From Roseiarcus sp963730555 (lineage in GTDB: Bacteria; Pseudomonadota; Alphaproteobacteria; Rhizobiales; Beijerinckiaceae): a DNA stretch of 64,000 bases. The first letter of the stretch is position 1. Every line of letters begins with the position of its first letter. Under the pieces are notes generated by a model, which searched no databases, had not been told where the DNA came from, and saw nothing but the letters and a program-made list of their open reading frames with translations. A program made the position numbers and the translations under genes. The DNA lies in the NCBI GenBank assembly GCA_963730555.1, contig CAVSSS010000001.1:1-64000 (forward strand). The letters are read 5' to 3'. Positions 18,198-28,460 of this stretch are shown in pieces.

Positions 18198-19557
18198 TTC
18201 TGAGCTTCCTCAACAGGAGAAGCGTATCAATTGCGCTGGCGAAACAGATAAATATTATGTACGAAATGACAGTTCCGGCGATGACCCCAGTAACTCCCCA
18301 CGACTTAATTAGCACAATCGACAAGACGATGTTCACGGCCGCGGATACCGCACTGTACACAAGTTGCGCCTTCATGTGGTCTGCGGCGGCGAGAAGGCAG
18401 GCGATCGGGCTGCAAAAGGCGGAGATCATGCTCCAGGCCGCCATCCAGTAGACGAGGTCGACGGGCGGCACAACAGCGTCTCGCGTCCAAAACAGGATGA
18501 ACGGTCGGGCGATGAAGATCAGCGGAACAACGGCGGCTAGAGTGAACCCGAGCGACAATGACAAAACCCGCTTTAACATGCGGGCGACCCACGCAATGTC
18601 ACGGCGCGCTATTGCATCGGCGTAGGCCACCCAGATGTAATTGAATAAGATCGTCTGGGGCAAATAACTATATGAGAACAGCGTATATGTCAGGCTGTAC
18701 GATGGGACGCTAGCGGAACCGGCAAATTTTGCAACAATGAAATTGTCGGTTTGGAAGATGACCAGAGCTACTATTTGGATCAGAAAGAATGTGCCACCGG
18801 ACTGCAGGAGCCTTCGAACAGAAGATATTTGAACGGATTGAGGCCGAGGCGCAAAGAGGGGCTTGTAGCGCCCGAACAGCCAGAGGCCACTGAGAATGTT
18901 CACGATTAAACTTGTGCCAGATATGGCCATAACCAGCCGAACCAAGCCGCCATGGCTGCGTGTGACGGCAATTAGGGCCACTAGACTGGCGATATTGCCG
19001 GCCATGCCCCAATAGTTCTGGAGCTTGCCCTCCTGCAGGGCGTCGTAGGTGACGGCGGTTATGGACAGGGGGAAGGCCAGCAAAAAGAATGCGAACGACG
19101 TTGCTATTGCCGGGCCGACTTCGGCCCGAGCCTCTTCGCTCGTTATGCCAAAAAGCGGCACCCAATTGATCCATGGCCAAGCTACAACGGCGACAAGTCC
19201 GAGCACAGCGGCAATTGTGCAGAGCAGAGCGAAAGCTGTGCTAAGGAGGCTGCGCACGAGGTCGGGGCGTCCGGAAGCCAATGCGCTCGCAATGGCAGTC
19301 CTGAGGCCATTGCCGACGCCAAGGTCCGCCAAGCGCACCCACGCCAATAGCGAGTAGAGCAAAATCCAGACACCGTAACGCTCTTTGCCGAGATACCCGA
19401 TGGTGAGCGGCACCGATAAAAAGCTAACCAGGAAGCCCACGCCGCGACTGCCTAGCCCTGTGACAAACCCTTGGACTATGCCTCTACGACGCCGACCTGT
19501 ATGATCTTCCTCCTCGATCCTGCCCATGGCAGATCGAAGCGCCGAATTGATATTCAA
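18187..19557 (-). CDS. Polysaccharide flippase, Wzx/MATE-like
   Basis: A 456-residue integral membrane protein with about 12-14 hydrophobic segments, beginning with VTGLGSRGVGFLVSFLSVPL and YGVWILLYSLLAWVRLADLG and ending with VIAGTVISYIIFICFASA. Hydrophobic repeats with LPQTILFNYIWVAYADAI fit the polysaccharide-biosynthesis branch of the MOP superfamily, which moves lipid-linked repeat units from the inner to the outer leaflet. The frame opens with a TTG at 19557; an ATG ten codons later (19527) is an alternative, and neither has a strong ribosome-binding site. It is followed with overlap by the zinc-head methyltransferase. The gene is intact and is the only flippase in the window. Confidence 0.88.
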   Translation of the reverse strand: MNINSALRSAMGRIEEEDHTGRRRRGIVQGFVTGLGSRGVGFLVSFLSVPLTIGYLGKERYGVWILLYSLLAWVRLADLGVGNGLRTAIASALASGRPDLVRSLLSTAFALLCTIAAVLGLVAVVAWPWINWVPLFGITSEEARAEVGPAIATSFAFFLLAFPLSITAVTYDALQEGKLQNYWGMAGNIASLVALIAVTRSHGGLVRLVMAISGTSLIVNILSGLWLFGRYKPLFAPRPQSVQISSVRRLLQSGGTFFLIQIVALVIFQTDNFIVAKFAGSASVPSYSLTYTLFSYSYLPQTILFNYIWVAYADAIARRDIAWVARMLKRVLSLSLGFTLAAVVPLIFIARPFILFWTRDAVVPPVDLVYWMAAWSMISAFCSPIACLLAAADHMKAQLVYSAVSAAVNIVLSIVLIKSWGVTGVIAGTVISYIIFICFASAIDTLLLLRKLRNAL

Positions 19558-19627
19558 TGGCGCGGTCCTGCTCGGAAGGACTGCTCAGCCCGAAGCGGCA
19601 TCCGGGCCCCAGTGAAGGATCTCGCCT

Positions 19628-20329
19628 TCATCTGGATACGAGCCAAGTCACAAGCCTCTCGTCGGCTTCGTGAACGTCGCTAGTGACGTTTGCCTCCATA
19701 AGAACCTGAGCCTTTAAATTGAAGGGCGGCTTGTCGATGAACACTCCGGATCCCCGAGGCACCCGTATATCCGCGCCTGGTTTTTTGTCTAGATTAAAGG
19801 AGGTAACCTTATGGGCGGCCGGAAGATGCTCGGTCACAAGAAGATATTTTGCGGTAATATTGTGAAATATACTCATAATATCTCTATTACTCAGATGTTG
19901 AAGAACCTGCCTGATGATACACAGATCACATGAGGGCAACTTGGTTCTGCTGGCGTCCGCAAACGAGAATTGTACTGCTTTCGTTCCATATGTTCTTTGG
20001 TTGTGCTCTACCAGAGCCCTTACAACGTCTATTCCTAAATAGGTCTGACATTTGCCAACGTATTGTGAGGCGACTGTAAAATCCCCGCAGCCAATCTCAA
20101 CAACAGTCCTGACATCATACCTGATAATGACGTCAACCACGAGAGAAACATATTGTGTAACTGACGGATCATAAGATCCTATTCCAGAATAGAAAGGAGT
20201 TTCTGGGTCAGACCCAACTCCCCAGAGTCTATTCTTGTAGATATTCCCGAAAATAACTGCATTGGAGCGTGTAGCCCACATTTGACGTGCACGCCTTACC
20301 AATCGCCGCACCGAGCTAACTTTGACCAT
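19628..20329 (-). CDS. SAM-dependent methyltransferase
   Basis: A 233-residue methyltransferase with motif I at RTVVEIGCGDFTVASQYVG (about residues 75-93), TYLGIDVVRALVEHN as motif II and LPSCDLCIIRQVLQHLSNRD as motifs III-IV. AT-rich codon use compared with flanking chromosomal genes suggests horizontal origin, which is common in O-antigen clusters. The ATG of MVKVSSVRR at 20329 is chosen because the upstream extension lacks family similarity; the ribosome-binding site is weak. It lies upstream of the flippase in the same direction, separated by 70 bases. Probably acts on a sugar of the repeat unit. Confidence 0.8.
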   Translation of the reverse strand: MVKVSSVRRLVRRARQMWATRSNAVIFGNIYKNRLWGVGSDPETPFYSGIGSYDPSVTQYVSLVVDVIIRYDVRTVVEIGCGDFTVASQYVGKCQTYLGIDVVRALVEHNQRTYGTKAVQFSFADASRTKLPSCDLCIIRQVLQHLSNRDIMSIFHNITAKYLLVTEHLPAAHKVTSFNLDKKPGADIRVPRGSGVFIDKPPFNLKAQVLMEANVTSDVHEADERLVTWLVSR

Positions 20330-20811
20330 GCAATCTCGTTCACTTTTCCAGCGTGAGCCCTTGTTCGACGTTGCGCCTTTCAACCACACACGATTGCATC
20401 CCCCATCTAACAAAAAATTGCATTGCTCCTTTGGCCCCGCGCACGTTGCTTATCCAATTTTCGGGCTTCTGGTCGTCTTTTCGGGCTTCTGGTCGCCCGA
20501 CCCGCTGGGCCGCACAAGCCCGTGGCGTCCACGCCGGGGACCGCCAAGCATCAATTAAGCACGCTTTTCGGCGCGTATGCAAGAGCCGGCGGCGTCAAGG
20601 GTTGACGAATTATGATCGCTGGGACCGACATCAGCACAAAGCGTGCCAGAAAAAGGTCGCTTGCAATCCTGTTGAGCAGCGACAATATTTAATCTGCAAT
20701 AGTCGTAAGTTTCCGTCCTGATTGTCACCACTTGCCGTCCTAATTCTTGAGCCAGATGAGTCTTCCACCTGCTTCCGCTAATCTAACAAACAACTACGTG
20801 GAACATGAGGC
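20330..20811. other. Intergenic region with a short direct repeat
   Basis: About 0.5 kb between divergent genes. TTTTCGGGCTTCTGGTCG occurs twice, at 20458-20475 and 20478-20495, with a two-base spacer. No gene is supported here. The region probably holds promoters for both the leftward methyltransferase and the rightward GT4. Confidence 0.5.
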
Positions 20812-22038
20812 ATGAAAATTGCGGTTTGGCACAATCTCCGCAGCGGCGGCGGCAAGCGGGCCCTGTACGACCACGTGGTTGGACTTCTCGCGCGCGGTCA
20901 TACTTTGGAAGCTTGGTGCCCGCCGACAGCCGATCGCGAATATTTGCCGCTCAGCCCCCTAATTCCCGAGCATGTGGTCGATCTTGCGTGGCCGACCTGC
21001 CGCTTCACTGACAAGTTCGGCATTACGTTTTTAACGGCGCGACAGCTGGCGGCGATGGACGCGCATTGCCGAACCTGCGCCGAGGAGATCGGCCGCGGCG
21101 GGTTTGATATACTTTTCGCGAACGCATGCGTTTTTTTCAGAACGACGCCGATCGGTCGCTTCGTAAGCATTCCCTCGGTGATCTATTTGGGAGAGCCTTA
21201 TCGTTGGCTCTACGAAGCCCTCCCGCGTCTGCCGTGGTTGGCGCCTCCAGACCGCAGCGCGTCTTTCCTTAAACCTTCGACCCTGAAGGCCGCAATCGTC
21301 GACTGGAGACTCATACGCAATTTGCGTTTGCAGGCCCGCGAGGAATTCGAAAACGCCGCTGGCTTCAGTGGCATTTTAGTCAATTCCTACTTCAGCCGAG
21401 AGAGCCTGTTGCGATCCTACGGGTTGGACGCTGACGTATGCTACCTTGGGATCAATAGCGACTTGTTCGTCGACAAGAATCTAAATCGAACGCATACTCT
21501 CGTTGGCCTCGGCTCGATAACACCTGCGAAAAATATTCGGCTCTGCATCGAGGCAGTCGGAAAGGTGTCCGCGCCACGTCCAACGCTTATTTGGGTCGGC
21601 AACATTGCGGACACGGGCTATCTCAACGAGATGAAAGCCTTGGCGCACTCGCGAGACGTTGTATTCGAAGTAAAAGTCGGCGTTTCCGATACCGAGCTAA
21701 TCGACATCCTCAATTACGCCATGGCTTTGCTATATGCGCCGAGGCTGGAGCCGTTTGGCCTCGCGCCCCTGGAAGCAAACGCTTGCGGCCTTCCCGTTAT
21801 CGCTGTTGCGGAAGGGGGGATTCGCGAAACGATGGTCAATCAGGTGACCGGTTTGTTGGTGGAGAATAGCCCGGCTGCGATGGCAGAAGCCATTGAGCGG
21901 CTTTCCGCTGACCCGTCCTTGGCGCGTAAACTGGGGGCCAATGCACGTCTGGCGGTCAAGGAAAAGTGGAACATGAGCGCGGCGATCGATCGACTTGAGG
22001 AGAAACTTGTTCAATATGCGCGCACGAGTCCGGCCTGA
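20812..22038 (+). CDS. Family 4 glycosyltransferase
   Basis: A 408-residue GT-B enzyme. The N-terminal Rossmann domain begins MKIAVWHNLRSGGGKRALYD, with the glycine loop near the acceptor site. The C-terminal domain has LVGLGSITPAKNIRLCIEAV and the GT4 nucleotide-sugar motif EPFGLAPLEANACGLPVIAV near residues 315-335, where the paired glutamates bind the donor. No membrane segments. A retaining glycosyltransferase of this family would extend the lipid-linked repeat unit on the cytoplasmic face. It is transcribed away from the methyltransferase-flippase group and is followed by the remains of another methyltransferase. Confidence 0.88.
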   Translation: MKIAVWHNLRSGGGKRALYDHVVGLLARGHTLEAWCPPTADREYLPLSPLIPEHVVDLAWPTCRFTDKFGITFLTARQLAAMDAHCRTCAEEIGRGGFDILFANACVFFRTTPIGRFVSIPSVIYLGEPYRWLYEALPRLPWLAPPDRSASFLKPSTLKAAIVDWRLIRNLRLQAREEFENAAGFSGILVNSYFSRESLLRSYGLDADVCYLGINSDLFVDKNLNRTHTLVGLGSITPAKNIRLCIEAVGKVSAPRPTLIWVGNIADTGYLNEMKALAHSRDVVFEVKVGVSDTELIDILNYAMALLYAPRLEPFGLAPLEANACGLPVIAVAEGGIRETMVNQVTGLLVENSPAAMAEAIERLSADPSLARKLGANARLAVKEKWNMSAAIDRLEEKLVQYARTSPA

Positions 22039-22091
22039 CGCTAGTGCCGAAAACGCCCCTAAACGCGGAGCCCTACTTCTGTGCCAGTTGA

Positions 22092-22378
22092 ATGGTATTA
22101 TTAACTCGAAAAACGCGAAATGCTGCCGCTTATCTCGCAAAGCACCTCTACGTTGCTTATATAGGCTGCGCCGAGGGTTACTTCGCGGAATCTGTCAAGA
22201 AGATATACCCTCAATGCGAAACCTGGGCGTCGAACCACCCGCCTCGGCGGCGTGGAGGCTGCCAAGAGGGTTGAATCGCGTCTTATGCGGAAAGCTTGAA
22301 AATGAGCGGCTGGAAGGGATCAACTTTGTTGAACTCCTGCGTGCCAAGTATGTTTTGGCTCGGGCCAAAGTTCTTTGA
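22092..22378 (+). pseudogene. Methyltransferase fragment
   Basis: One frame contains YIGCAEGYFAESVKKIYPQC, an AdoMet-binding motif I followed by the second strand. The next frame gives GVEPPASAA and then LNRVLCGKLENERLEGINFV, which would be the following part of the same domain. The remainder of the catalytic domain is absent before the convergent WbsX gene. It is a truncated and frameshifted relic. Confidence 0.6.
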
Positions 22379-22419
22379 AATGATGCGACTTCAGCAATTT
22401 GCAGTGGTCGCGCGTCTCT

Positions 22420-23625
22420 CTAAACTTCTGTGACGCTTGCCGCGTTTGATTCAGGTCGAAACATCGGTTGGGCGACCACCCGGCGAATGGCGTCGAGATA
22501 CGCCCTGCCCGTTTCGCGGTCGGGCTCCACGTAGTTTCCTTCAGCCCATTCGTTCCATGCCTTCAAGAACACGACTCGTTCCTGATAAGGCTTATGCAGC
22601 ACCTTGTCGATTGCGTTCTTTAGGTATATCTCGAACAGGTCTGGCGTCGCATTGGCGAATACGTAGCCCCTCTGTCCGGAGCGAGGGGTATTATCCCAAT
22701 TTGGAAGTACGCAGGGAGTGTACTTCTCTTGCAATGGGGTTCTCATCTCAGCCTCGATTATCTCGCGATACTCGAATCTAGGCGGACCCGGATTGTACGC
22801 AGGGACAATCATACTTAGTAATCGACCAAAATCTCGACGCCTCCAGAGCCGGACCGCGCGACTTCTGAAGTCGCGCGGCAATTTGTCGAGGAGGCTCATG
22901 GGCCCGAATTCGGCAAGCATGTCAAAGGGCCGCAAGACCTCCTCGTCATGTTTGTTGGACATGCCAACAAAGTAGACGCCTGGTAGGCCAGCTTTCAGAG
23001 CCAACTCATTCCAAAGATCCGTGAACTCCTTGGTGTCGGGTAGGTCGAGGGGCATGTAGACAATGAAAATCGGCTTTCCGCCAACCGTCAGATAGCGCGG
23101 ATCCCTGAACGCGGGCAAGACCGCGCGAAAGTGAGCTTCGAAATCGGCTGGGCCGGGGTACGTTTGTTCGACCAGGACATGTTTCGGCATGCCGTGCCAG
23201 ACGCCGGACCACGATTAATTCGCCCAAGCCAAGCAAAAGGGATAGTTGGGCTTTCCAGTGGCCAGGACTTCGTCGAAGACACGCTCGAGAATTCGGCGTC
23301 CCCCGCCGAACCAATAGTGCCAATAGCAGAAACCTTCAATGCCGGCCGCTCTGGCCATGTCGGCCTGGCGCTCCCGCGTCTCGGCAAGTCTGAGGTCATA
23401 AAAGCCGAGATCGGCCGGCAACCGGGGTTGTTTGTGGCCTTTGTAAAGCGGCCGCGCTTTCGCGACGTTAGTCCATTCCGTGAACCCGGGACCCCACCAT
23501 GCATCGTTCTCTGGAATAGGATAGAATTGAGGTAAGTAGAACGCAATCAATCTGGCCAGATGCTGACCAGCTCCGGTTGGAGAGGATTCGACTTCTGCTG
23601 CCGGAGCCAGTCGCATATCGTTCAT
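22420..23625 (-). pseudogene. WbsX/GH99-like protein interrupted by a stop codon
   Basis: The 5' part (RLIAFYLPQFYPIPENDAWW, GFTEWTNVAKARPLYKGH, GIEGFCYWHYWFGG) and the 3' part (HVLVEQTYPGPADFEAHF, VYFVGMSNKHDEEVLRPFD, VVFLKAWNEWAEGNYVEPD) form one GH99-like WbsX domain of about 400 residues, a family found in O-antigen clusters. A TAA at 23215-23217 interrupts the frame. The partial second copy of the same DNA has CAA (Gln) at the matching position, so the stop is a C-to-T change in this copy. Sense frames on both sides are otherwise intact. WbsX proteins are thought to process glycans; the substrate is unknown. Confidence 0.85.
22735..23244 (+). repeat. 510-bp direct repeat, copy 1
   Basis: This part of the WbsX gene recurs in the same orientation at 44937-45446 with only a handful of substitutions seen by eye. 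Both edges are sharp: the flanks diverge completely on each side. Copies are 22.2 kb apart. Confidence 0.9.
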
Positions 23626-23639
23626 TTCAAAGGCGCTCT

Positions 23640-24409
23640 ACGGTATGACCTGGAATGCTCTACGGTATGACCTGGAATGAGGCAGTTCGGTCGGTTGCTC
23701 TGAGGCGGCTGAAGAGGTTGCCTGAGTGATACTGGAAGTCTGCTCGTTGCGCCAGTTCTGCGTCAGGAGCGCGACATCCTGGCAAAGGCCTAGGACAATG
23801 CGATGTGCGAGAGTTTCTTCGCTACCCTTGAATGCGAGCAGCACCTCGGATTTGTCGTCACCCGGCGAGCTTCTTCGCCTTCCGCTTGCCCTGCGCAGCA
23901 AGAAATCCGCGCTCCAGCAGAATGGCGCGCAACTAGTTGACCAACGCTGTCCGCTCGCCGACCCGGTCTCGCGATCGATGAAGCGTCTGCATATCGAGCT
24001 GGTCTTGGCTCCTTAGTTCGACGAACCGCATCGTCGGCCGGGTTGCTGCTTTCGCAATCCCCTCGGCGTCCAATCGTCGTTCTTCCGCGCATTGGGATAG
24101 GGCCGAACATATTCGGGCGACATGAGACGCACGTCCCCGGCGAACACCCGGCCAAGATGGTGGGCGCAGCAGCAGGCCTCTCCCGACAATGCACGGAAGA
24201 AGCTTCTCCGGCAGAGCGATCAGCGTCTCCCGTCTCACCTTTTACGACGCATCACAACCGCGCAGGACGCATCCAGCCCAACCACGCTGCTGACGTTCTT
24301 GCCGAGGTCGACGCCAAGGACCACAATATCCATACCCATTCCTCGCGATCTGCCCGGACCGCGGCGTCGGAGCCGGCCCTCGTGCTGTGCCCTACGCCGA
24401 CAAGGGCGG
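23640..24409 (-). pseudogene. IS110-type transposase remnant, copy A
   Basis: Fragments of an IS110 transposase occur in several frames: VRRETLIALPEKLLPCIVG, RLDAEGIAKAATRPTMRFVE and SQDQLDMQTLHRSRDR on the complement. They match copy B at 25503-26290 nearly word for word but with more indels. Its 5' end abuts the IS30 element. Non-functional. Confidence 0.75.
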
Positions 24410-25502
24410 CCTGAGTTCTGACGCGAAGTGCAACACCCCCCGCCGATTTGATATCGGCAAGGTTGTTCAGGACCTTAAGGAGTGTTGCCATGCGATTCTA
24501 TTCGCATCTCTCGGACGACGAAAGAGACCAAATCGCCATTTGCGGGCCGCGGGGCGATCGATGGGAGCCATTGCGCGGGCGCTCGGTCGGGCGAAAACAA
24601 CCATCTCCAGGGAGCTGCACCGGAACGCACTCCCCTCGGGCGGGTATTCCCCGCTTCACGCCGCCGGAGCCTATCAATTGCGCAGGCGGCGTGAAGCGAT
24701 CCTCGAACGAGAAGCCGCTTTACGTCTGTTCGTGGGTGATCGGCTCGCCGAGGATGGACGCCCGAACAGATCTCCGGTTGGTTGAAATCCGGCAATGAAC
24801 CGCGGCTGCCGGCCATCGGCTGCGAGACAATCTACGCCTTCATCTATCGAACCGGACAGAAGGCAGAGGCCTTGTGGCGTTATCTGACGCGGTGCCACAA
24901 GCGCCTCCGTCCGCGTCGCGCCAGACCCTCGCGCGACGCCATCAAGGATCGAGCGTCGATCCATGATCGTCCGGAGACCATTGAAAGCCGCAGCGAGGCC
25001 GGCCATTGGGAGGGTGACCTCATCATCTGCAAATGCACGCGGCCTGTGCTCGTCTTGCACGAGCGTAAGTCACGGGTGACGCTCGCCGCCCGGCTCACAG
25101 GGAAAACCGCCGCAGAAACCATCCCAGCGATGCTCGCGGTGTTCGGCCGCATCGATCCTCATTTGCGAAGATCAATCACTTTCGACAACGACACCGCCTT
25201 CGCCCAACACGGCCTGCTCAGGACGATGCGCGACATGACGACCTGGTTCTGCGACGCTTATGCCTCATGGCAAAAAGGCGGCGTCGAAAACGCCAATGGA
25301 CGCTTACGCCGATGGCTGCCGCGCCACCTCGATATCGACCGCACATCCGACCGGGAAATCCAGGAGATCGTCCTCACGACCAACCTCGCGCCCCGTAAAT
25401 GCCTCGGGTTCAAGACGCCATTTCAAGCCTTGCTTGCTGAGCTTGGAAAGGATGTCCAAATCCGCTTCTCTTAACCTCGTTGCGCTTCGCGCGGAATCCA
25501 GG
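24410..25502 (+). mobile_element. IS30-family element, copy 1 (decayed)
   Basis: Bounded by imperfect inverted repeats of about 25 bp starting CCTGAGTTCTGACGCGAAG on the left and, on the complement, CCTGGATTCCGCGCGAAG on the right. The trinucleotide CGG flanks both ends directly (24407-24409 and 25503-25505), consistent with a 3-bp target duplication. It lies within IS110 copy B or at its border. A nearly intact copy in the opposite orientation lies at 40888-41983. Confidence 0.8.
24491..25474 (+). pseudogene. IS30 transposase, frameshifted
   Basis: Compared with the intact copy at 40917-41903 this gene has at least two indels. One is near 24535-24550, after FYSHLSDDERDQIA. The other is near 24755, where EGWTPEQISGW becomes EDGRPNRSPVG. 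The 3' two thirds are clean, with RSITFDNDTAFAQHGLL and CDAYASWQKGGVENANGRLR, which carry the DDE-type catalytic residues. The start codon follows a GGAGTG ribosome-binding site. The product would be truncated. Confidence 0.85.
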
Positions 25503-26290
25503 CGGAGGCGACGATCGCGCCGATCCCGGGGATCGTGGTCAACCAGCGAGCCTCTTCGTTCTCCTTCACCCAGCGGACGAACTCGGCGTCGAGAGCAGAG
25601 ATCCGTCGATCAAGTTCGGCCCATTGCTTCCGAGCGTCGGCGCCAGCACGATCATCCGCGAGCTCAATCCTGCTCCGCCCTGCTCATCCATCAGCACGGC
25701 CAGGAAGTGCTCGAGCTTCCGCTTGCCCTGCGGCGCGACCATTCCTCGCTCCAGCAGAATGGCGCGCAACTGATTGATCAGCTGTCCGCTCCCCGACCAC
25801 CGGTCTCGCGATCGATGAAGCGTCTGCATGTCGAGCTGGTCCTGGCTCTTCAGTTCGACAAAGCGCATCGTCGGCCGGGTCGCCGCCTCCGCGATCCCCT
25901 CGGCGTCGCGATCTTCGTTCTTTCTGCGCCTTGATGTAGGGCCGGACATATTCGGGCGACATCAGCCGGACATCGTGGCCGTGGACGGCGAACACGCGGC
26001 CGAGATGATGAGCCCCGCAGCAGGCCTCCATCCCGACAACACACGGAGGAAGCTTCTCCGCCAGAGCGATCAGCGTCTCCCGTCTAACCTTACCCCGCAT
26101 CACGATCGCACCGGACCCGTCGAGCCCGACCACGCTGCAGACTTTCTTGCCAAAATCGACGCCAAGAACAGAGATTGCCGTCAAAACGATTTCCAACTCC
26201 TCCTTCTGAACCGCCGGCGACCCTACGACACCGGAAGGAGGGCGGACCATCCCATAAAACGCTTCCCACGCGCGCTGAAGGCCCATCTCG
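25503..26290 (-). pseudogene. IS110-type transposase remnant, copy B
   Basis: The complement encodes VLGVDFGKKVCSVVGLDGSG, the RuvC-like DEDD domain start, then VVGMEACCGAHHLGRVFAVH and LMSPEYVRPYIKAQK, after which the frame shifts. RDAEGIAEAATRPTMRFVEL and SQDQLDMQTLHRSRDR follow in another frame. Near 25500-25560 there is RWLTTIPGIGAIVAS, the second transposase domain, where the IS30 element interrupts the sequence. Dead element. Confidence 0.8.
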
Positions 26291-26362
26291 ACGGCCTGCC
26301 CGAGACGACGCCGGTCGAAATCTGGTTTGAGATGCTATGAGGGCGGACACCGCCCAGGCTAA

Positions 26363-27529
26363 GTGTTCAGACTGGCAGGCATCCGCACTCGAATCAGGGA
26401 GCCGTCCGAGAACAGAGTCCTTATCGCCATTGAGCTAAGCGTCTCGTCGTGGTTTGTCGCGGTTCGGTTGCCAGGTAGCGAGAAGTCGCGACTGCACCGC
26501 GTCGCAGGAGGCGACACGACCGCACTGTTAGCGCTCATCAGAGATCTGCGATCGCGCGCTGAGACCAAATTCCGGCGCGCCGCAGATGTCGCATGCTGCT
26601 TCGAGGCCGACCGTGATGGCTTTTGGCTGCACCGATTATTAACAGCGCATGGCGCCATTGCCTACGTGCTCGAGCCGACCAGCATCCTCGTGAACCGACG
26701 CGCCCGTAGGGCCAAGACCGATAGGCTCGATGCCGAAGGCATGCTGCGCGTACTGGCAGCCTGGCTCGGCGGTGATCGCCAGGTATGGAGTATCGTGAGT
26801 GTGCCGACGCCTGAGGACGAAGATGCCAAACGACCGCACCGCGAGCGTGAGCATCTGGTCCAAGAGAGACAGCGCCTTGAGAACAGGATGGAAGCGCTGC
26901 TGTTTACTCAGGGCATCCGAGGAAGGCCGTCGCTGCGCTCGTGGGACCGCGACATAGCCAAGCTGCGTACTGGGGATGGCCGTGCACTGCCTTGCCTGAT
27001 GCAGGCCGAACTCAACCGCCTTCGACGGCGGCTTGTGCTGATTTTTGAGCTGATCCACGAGATGGAAGCCGAGCGCGCCAAGGCGCTGGCCGCCAAGGGG
27101 GACGACGCGATGACCCGGAAAATCGCGGACCTGCAGCGCATCCGCGGCATCGGCGCGAACTTCTCCACCGTGCTGGCGCGCGAGGTGCTTTACCGCTCCT
27201 TCGCCAATCGTCGTCAACTTGCCAGTTACGTCGGCATAGCGCCCATGCCCTACCAGAGTGGTGGAATGGATCGCGACCGAAGCATTAGCCGCGCGGGCAA
27301 CCCAAGGGCGCGAACGACACTCATCCAGCTCGCTTGGCTATGGCTGCGCTATCAGCCTGGCAGCGCGCTTTCCGACTGGTTCCGCGGCCGCGTCGGAACG
27401 CTGCAAGGGCGGACGCGCCGGATCGCCATCGTGGCCATGGCAAGAAAGCTTTTGATCGCACTCTGGCGATATGTCGAGACCGGCGTGTTGCCAGATGGCG
27501 TCGAGCTGAGGGCGATGGAAGAAGCGTAA
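26363..27529 (+). CDS. IS110-family transposase
   Basis: A 388-residue transposase in one open frame. The N-terminal RuvC-like domain starts VLIAIELSVSSWFVAVRLPG and includes RRARRAKTDRLDAEGMLRVL, carrying acidic residues of the DEDD set. The C-terminal transposase_20 domain has LQRIRGIGANFSTVLAREVL and YVGIAPMPYQSGGMDRDRSI with the serine region used for strand transfer. It differs from the two IS110 remnants to its left. The stop codon is supplied by an IS66 element inserted at the final codons: without it the gene would read on for two residues to a TAG in the target DNA. The protein is therefore essentially full length. Confidence 0.9.
   Translation: MFRLAGIRTRIREPSENRVLIAIELSVSSWFVAVRLPGSEKSRLHRVAGGDTTALLALIRDLRSRAETKFRRAADVACCFEADRDGFWLHRLLTAHGAIAYVLEPTSILVNRRARRAKTDRLDAEGMLRVLAAWLGGDRQVWSIVSVPTPEDEDAKRPHREREHLVQERQRLENRMEALLFTQGIRGRPSLRSWDRDIAKLRTGDGRALPCLMQAELNRLRRRLVLIFELIHEMEAERAKALAAKGDDAMTRKIADLQRIRGIGANFSTVLAREVLYRSFANRRQLASYVGIAPMPYQSGGMDRDRSISRAGNPRARTTLIQLAWLWLRYQPGSALSDWFRGRVGTLQGRTRRIAIVAMARKLLIALWRYVETGVLPDGVELRAMEEA
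27518..27525 (+). repeat. IS66 target-site duplication, left
   Basis: GAAGAAGC directly precedes the IS66 left end and recurs directly after the right end at 30064-30071. Eight bases is the normal target duplication length for IS66 elements. Confidence 0.9.
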
Positions 27530-27586
27530 GCGTGATCTGATGGCCGCCTGTGAGCCCGCATTTGATTAGATTAGGTGTCCACCTGA

Positions 27587-28057
27587 ATGAGAGGTGGACA
27601 CCAGATGGCGGCACGGGACGGGGCTGGGGAGGGGCGTCGAACGAGAAGCCTGGACGAGCGCAAGAGGATCGTCGAGGAGGCGCTTGCGCCTGGCATCTCT
27701 GTTGCGGCGGTCGCGCGTCGGCACGGTCTGAACGCCAATCTCATTTTCAAGTGGATACGGCGCTCGCGCGAGGGGTGGCGCGATCGGCGGCGCGAGCCTG
27801 CGAAGGAGAAGCCTGTCGTGGCCGCTCTACCGGAGAGGGGCGGATCGGCCTTTGTCCCGGTGAAGCTGCTTGAGTTGGACGCGGCCTCAGCGCCGCCGCC
27901 TTCCGATGTCGCAGCGAAGCCGGCTCGTCAGACGCGCCGAGCTGCGAGGCGCGGCGCGATGGAGATCAGCCTGCCGAACGGCGCCAAGGTGTCGCTCGAC
28001 GCTGAGGTCGACGCCGAGGCGCTCCGTCGCGTTCTGTTGGCGCTGGGCGTCGCTTGA
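27587..28057 (+). CDS. tnpA: IS66 accessory protein TnpA
   Basis: A 156-residue protein with an N-terminal helix-turn-helix: RKRIVEEALAPGISVAAVAR then LNANLIFKWIRRSREG, the signature of the IS66 OrfA DNA-binding protein. The C-terminal part ends EISLPNGAKVSLDAEVDAEA and LRRVLLALGVA. It overlaps the tnpB start by four bases (ATGA), indicating translational coupling. An ATG six codons downstream is an alternative start. Confidence 0.92.
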   Translation: MRGGHQMAARDGAGEGRRTRSLDERKRIVEEALAPGISVAAVARRHGLNANLIFKWIRRSREGWRDRRREPAKEKPVVAALPERGGSAFVPVKLLELDAASAPPPSDVAAKPARQTRRAARRGAMEISLPNGAKVSLDAEVDAEALRRVLLALGVA

Positions 28058-28410
28058 TGCTCCAGTTCGCGCCGGGCGTGAAGGTCTATCTGGCTTGCAA
28101 GCCCGTGGACATGCGGCGCGGCTTTGACGGGCTGGCCGCGGATGTCGCGCAGACGCTGCGCGCCGACCCATATTCGGGCGCGGCGTTCGTGTTTCGCAGC
28201 AAGCGTGGCGACTACGTGAAGATTCTGACCTGGGACGGCTCCGGCCTGTGTCTTTTCGCCAAGCGTCTGGAGAAAGGCCGGTTCTTTTGGCCGCCGATCG
28301 TTGAGGGCGCGCTGCACCTGACGTCGGCTCAACTGGCGCTGCTGATCGAAGGAATCGATTGGCGCAGAACCGTTGCGCCTGAAGCGCCGGAGCGCCCGGT
28401 TTTCCTGTAA
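28054..28410 (+). CDS. tnpB: IS66 accessory protein TnpB
   Basis: A 118-residue protein of the IS66 Orf2 family, full length, with the hallmark VYLACKPVDMRRGFDGLAA near the N-terminus, AFVFRSKRGDYVKILTWDG in the middle, and LCLFAKRLEKGRFFWPP. It is required with TnpC for IS66 transposition. Start overlaps the tnpA stop. Confidence 0.95.
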   Translation: MMLQFAPGVKVYLACKPVDMRRGFDGLAADVAQTLRADPYSGAAFVFRSKRGDYVKILTWDGSGLCLFAKRLEKGRFFWPPIVEGALHLTSAQLALLIEGIDWRRTVAPEAPERPVFL

Positions 28411-28460
28411 TTCTGCGCTTTCTCGAATGCGCCGGCGCACATATTGTGATAGCCGTAAGC

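Noticed and set aside
20458..20495. Two copies of an 18-bp sequence as a possible CRISPR repeat or operator.
   Set aside because: Only two copies with a 2-bp spacer; no array, no cas genes.
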